DNA of 64,000 nucleotides from Cesiribacteraceae bacterium YIM B00369 (GTDB lineage Bacteria; Bacteroidota; Bacteroidia; Cytophagales; Cyclobacteriaceae). The notes under the pieces are model-generated. The model was not told the DNA's origin. It saw nothing but the letters and a program-made list of their open reading frames with translations, and did not search any database. Where the stretch lies: positions 62,001 through 126,000 of the forward strand of contig JAFMYY010000014.1 in the NCBI GenBank assembly GCA_017948555.1, read 5' to 3'. Made by a program: the position numbers and the translations under genes. This document shows, piece after piece, positions 61,557 to 64,000 of this stretch (the stretch's first letter is position 1; each line of letters begins with the position of its first letter).

Positions 61557-61760
61557 ATGAAGGCATTACTGGCTCAGATCAAGCCATTCCAAAAGGAGGT
61601 TACCCATACATTACTGGCATGGGCAGGTGCAGGAACAGGAACCTATTTAGGTTACATGGAGCACGTAAATATGGGCCTTCAAAGCCTTGCTTACCTTACT
61701 TCAATTATCGTTTCAGGTATTACAGTTTACAAGTTCTGGAAAAAAGACACCAGAGAATAA
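61557..61760 (+). CDS. Putative holin
   Basis: 67 residues from MKALLAQIKPFQ at 61557 (an AAAAGG stretch lies directly before; the frame is open to 61497). Two hydrophobic segments (TLLAWAGAGTGTYLGYM, LAYLTSIIVSGITVYKFW) and a charged tail are holin-like, and the amidase gene follows 10 bases later. Confidence 0.65.
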   Translation: MKALLAQIKPFQKEVTHTLLAWAGAGTGTYLGYMEHVNMGLQSLAYLTSIIVSGITVYKFWKKDTRE

Positions 61761-61770
61761 CAATATCCAC

Positions 61771-62190
61771 ATGAGAGAAATAGATTACATTGTTCTGCAT
61801 TGCACAGCTACACCGCAGAACACAACAGTAGAATCTATATTGCGGTACTGGAGGGATACTTTAGGATGGAAGTCTCCGGGCTATCATTATGTAGTAGATA
61901 CCAGAGGTAAAAGGTTCATTCTTGAAACTATACTGAAGCCTACAAACGGAGTGAAGGGGTATAACAGCAGGAGTATTCATATCAGCTATATTGGAGGTAT
62001 TGACGAGAATGGAAAGGCTAAGGATACCCGTACAAGAGAGCAGAAGGAAGAGATGGAGTGTATTATCAGGGAATTGATTGAGAAGCTGCCGTGTAAGCCT
62101 GACATATTGGGGCATAAAGATTTCCCAAACGTTTCAAAAGACTGCCCTTCATTTGATGTTCAAAAATGGTTAAAAGAAATAAACCTATAA
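61771..62190 (+). CDS. N-acetylmuramoyl-L-alanine amidase (endolysin)
   Basis: 139 residues from MREIDYIVLHCTATPQN at 61771. Zinc ligands: His in LHCTAT, His in GHKDFP and Cys in KDCPSF, plus the YHYVVD region, as in T7 lysozyme-like Amidase_2 enzymes. No signal peptide, so it depends on the holin. It cuts the stem peptide from peptidoglycan. Confidence 0.93.
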   Translation: MREIDYIVLHCTATPQNTTVESILRYWRDTLGWKSPGYHYVVDTRGKRFILETILKPTNGVKGYNSRSIHISYIGGIDENGKAKDTRTREQKEEMECIIRELIEKLPCKPDILGHKDFPNVSKDCPSFDVQKWLKEINL

Positions 62191-62194
62191 ACTC

Positions 62195-62335
62195 ATGCCT
62201 ACCTCCAACGAACTCCTGCAAACAATCATAAGGGATATTCAGAAGCTGAATACACAAGCACCGCATAAGATACCCACACTGTTAGCTTATGTAGCTGGCA
62301 TAAGTGAGGGTACGATACAGAAACCAAATCCATAA
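62195..62335 (+). CDS. Unknown tiny protein after the amidase
   Basis: 46 residues, helical (SNELLQTIIRDIQKLNTQAP, LLAYVAGISEGTIQKP). Fits tightly between amidase and phosphoesterase genes (gaps of 4 and 2 bases). Unknown function. Confidence 0.5.
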   Translation: MPTSNELLQTIIRDIQKLNTQAPHKIPTLLAYVAGISEGTIQKPNP

Positions 62336-62337
62336 TC

Positions 62338-63201
62338 ATGGTAGAAATAAAAGAGCTACAACGGAATGTACATGAGTTCCGGATGGGCTATGAAGCAGGA
62401 TGGGAACAGTGGTTTTTACTTGCCTCAGATCATCATTTCGACAATCCAAAAGCAGACAGGAAGCTGATTAAAAAGCACCTTGATGAATGCAGGGAACGCA
62501 ATGCACTGGCATTATTCTTTGGAGATACTTACTGCTTAATGCAGGGTAAAGGGGATAGGAGAGGGAGCAAGAACGACATACTGCCACAGCACAATCAGGC
62601 CAATTATATTGATGCGGTAATTGATGAGGGAATAGACTTCTTTGGTAAGTATGCTGATGTAATTGCTTTAATGGGGGATGGTAACCATGAGACTTCAATC
62701 CTGAAATTTCACGAAACTAACCCGATAGAAAGGACTGTACAAGGGATAAATTCAAAGTTCAATCCTGAAAAGAAGCTGTACAAAGGTGGTTATTCCGGTT
62801 ATGTTAAGTTCTCTTTCTTCAAGAAGAATTCAGGAGGGGGAAGGATCAGTAAAAAGCTATGGTACTTTCATGGTAATGGAGGTGGTGGAGCTGTAACAAA
62901 GGGAATAATTCAATCCCAAAGGAGATCCGCATTTGTGGCTGATGCCGATATCGTGGTAAGTGGTCATGTGCATGAAGATGTTACCTCTAAATGGGGTAAA
63001 ATAAGCCTTAGTCAAAGCGGAAAGATTGAGCAGTGGATGCAGGAACATATTATCCTTCCGACTTACAAAGAAGAGTATGTTGATGGCTTTGGTGGATGGC
63101 ATGTAGAAAGAGGAGCAGCACCTAAACCATTAGGGGGTAAGTGGATTCGCTTCTACTACAAGAATGAACAGATACATTACGAACTAATAGATGCAAAATG
63201 A
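62338..63201 (+). CDS. Calcineurin-like metallophosphoesterase
   Basis: 287 residues. The metal-binding set is complete: SDHHFD, FFGDTYC, MGDGNHETS, YFHGNGGG and VVSGHVHED. Substrate unknown; it could act on nucleotides, phosphodiesters in nucleic acid or cell-wall intermediates. It lies between lysis genes and overlaps the next gene by four bases. Confidence 0.8.
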   Translation: MVEIKELQRNVHEFRMGYEAGWEQWFLLASDHHFDNPKADRKLIKKHLDECRERNALALFFGDTYCLMQGKGDRRGSKNDILPQHNQANYIDAVIDEGIDFFGKYADVIALMGDGNHETSILKFHETNPIERTVQGINSKFNPEKKLYKGGYSGYVKFSFFKKNSGGGRISKKLWYFHGNGGGGAVTKGIIQSQRRSAFVADADIVVSGHVHEDVTSKWGKISLSQSGKIEQWMQEHIILPTYKEEYVDGFGGWHVERGAAPKPLGGKWIRFYYKNEQIHYELIDAK

Positions 63202-63518
63202 AAAGATGCCTGCTATGCCCCGGACCCGAACAGTGCGCATGTAATTATACAGTAAGCACTACAGCAGACCCATTACAGGAGAAGATGGAAAAGCTACCAT
63301 TCACTGAAGAGGGGAATATCAATACCCAGCCACATTACAAAGGAAAGGATACTCTATACAAGATAGCTGAAGATTTAGGGCTTAATGCATGGGAATTTGA
63401 CATTTTAAAGCGTGTGGTAAGGTGCAGGCATAAAGGCCAGTTCAAAGAGGATCTTCAAAAGACTAAAGACCTGATAGATATTTACCTGAAAGAGTATGAG
63501 CCTCCTAAAAACTCCTGA
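63198..63518 (+). CDS. DUF3310-like protein
   Basis: 106 residues. CLLCPGPEQCACN at the N-terminus, then HYKGKDTLYKIAEDLGLNAW and VRCRHKGQFKEDLQKTKDLI, the pattern of DUF3310 small phage proteins (HY...K...EDL.K). Such proteins usually sit among early nucleotide genes, so its place here is unusual. Confidence 0.65.
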   Translation: MKRCLLCPGPEQCACNYTVSTTADPLQEKMEKLPFTEEGNINTQPHYKGKDTLYKIAEDLGLNAWEFDILKRVVRCRHKGQFKEDLQKTKDLIDIYLKEYEPPKNS

Positions 63519-63723
63519 TGGGAAAAGATACAGCCGGAAAAACATAACATGGGTAGTATCTCTGTCTATTATGGTATTAATAGTTATATGGGGCAGTTGG
63601 TCAGGTAACTGGCCCCCTGAATATATTTATACAGGCCTTATTACTCTTATAATTCTTGTGCTTACAGGAACAATAGTAGATAAGAAACTAGCAAACAAAA
63701 ACGATGAAGCTCAACCTCAGTAA
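63496..63723 (+). CDS. Small two-span membrane protein of the lysis block
   Basis: 75 residues with two hydrophobic segments (about 17-34 and 43-61) and a charged tail. It may be an antiholin or second holin by position. Overlaps both neighbours. Confidence 0.55.
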   Translation: MSLLKTPDGKRYSRKNITWVVSLSIMVLIVIWGSWSGNWPPEYIYTGLITLIILVLTGTIVDKKLANKNDEAQPQ

Positions 63724-64000
63724 TATACAGATTCTTATTATCTCCCTCCTTACAGTAATTATGATTGTGAATATTATTCAGGATCAGGGAGTAAAAAGAA
63801 AGACAGCCAGAATAATAGATACTATCGACCTGATGAAGGAACAAAGGGTAATCGATAGCATGAACTACATCCATATTACAAGAAATGTAGACAGCCTGAA
63901 AGCAAAGACAGCAGCACAGCAGGCAGAGATTACATATATGAAAGGAAAACTATGGCATGAAAGACAAGCTACCAAACACCTTGAAAAAAGCCTTAACGAT
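63704..64000 (+). CDS. Rz-like inner-membrane spanin (partial)
   Basis: 99 codons reach the window end without a stop. One N-terminal membrane segment (IQILIISLLTVIMIVNII) is followed by a long charged coiled coil, the layout of Rz-type i-spanins that link inner and outer membranes in the last step of lysis. The gene continues past the window. Confidence 0.6.
   Translation, partial: MKLNLSNIQILIISLLTVIMIVNIIQDQGVKRKTARIIDTIDLMKEQRVIDSMNYIHITRNVDSLKAKTAAQQAEITYMKGKLWHERQATKHLEKSLND

Noticed and set aside
13146-64000. Phage integrase, helicase, primase or polymerase
   Set aside because: No reading frame in the window shows the tyrosine or serine recombinase pattern or the motifs of these replication enzymes; the integrase may be beyond the right edge.

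Overview
The window is a Bacteroidota chromosome segment (about 1-11.3 kb) followed by most of a large tailed-phage genome (about 11.3-64.0 kb), which reads as an integrated prophage cut off by the right edge of the window. The host looks like a member of the Cytophagales/Sphingobacteriales side of the phylum. This rests on promoters of the TAnnTTTG type, a near absence of Shine-Dalgarno sequences, a DUF6122-like gene typical of the phylum, and the pairing of comB, gcvT and prfC genes with Bacteroidota-like sequence. The genus cannot be fixed from the sequence alone.

Host part: the end of an FAD/Fe-S oxidoreductase gene, a beta-propeller lipoprotein, a DsbA/FrnE-like oxidoreductase, dnaK, a membrane-anchored endonuclease/exonuclease/phosphatase protein, prfC, comB, gcvT, an unknown membrane protein, rnhB and a DUF6122-like membrane protein. 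Several host intergenic spaces carry degenerate 7-nt tandem repeats. Just left of the phage lies a host-type promoter followed by an ATG and only 14 further codons. This is a candidate for a host gene cut by the integration.

Lysogeny and early part (11.4-33.9 kb): two exported or membrane proteins (one DUF4468-like) and a CI/LexA-like repressor read leftward. A Cro-like ribbon-helix-helix gene, a KilAC antirepressor and a long chain of mostly overlapping small genes read rightward. Recognisable functions are a candidate annealing protein, Gp157, a DNA methyltransferase, a nucleoside 2-deoxyribosyltransferase-like protein overlapping a TGT-like protein, an OB-fold DUF3127 protein, dUTPase, HNH proteins, an O-like replication initiator, a second small repressor with its own operator, thymidylate synthase, a RusA-like resolvase and many tiny membrane or zinc-finger proteins. 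A 404-bp gap after thyA looks like a separate structured RNA gene.

Late part (34.2-64.0 kb): terminase small and large subunits, a structural protein, portal, scaffold, major capsid, connector and neck proteins, an SGNH hydrolase, a tail chaperone pair made by a -1 frameshift (G/GT), a 1546-residue tape measure, distal tail proteins, mosaic tail fibres (SprB-like and YadA-like modules, duplicated C-terminal domain), a holin candidate, an amidase, a metallophosphoesterase and a spanin candidate. Terminator-promoter pairs isolate the capsid gene and the tape measure gene. This is a siphovirus-like layout (long tape measure, G/GT, no sheath gene seen). No integrase gene lies in the window; it is probably beyond the right edge.
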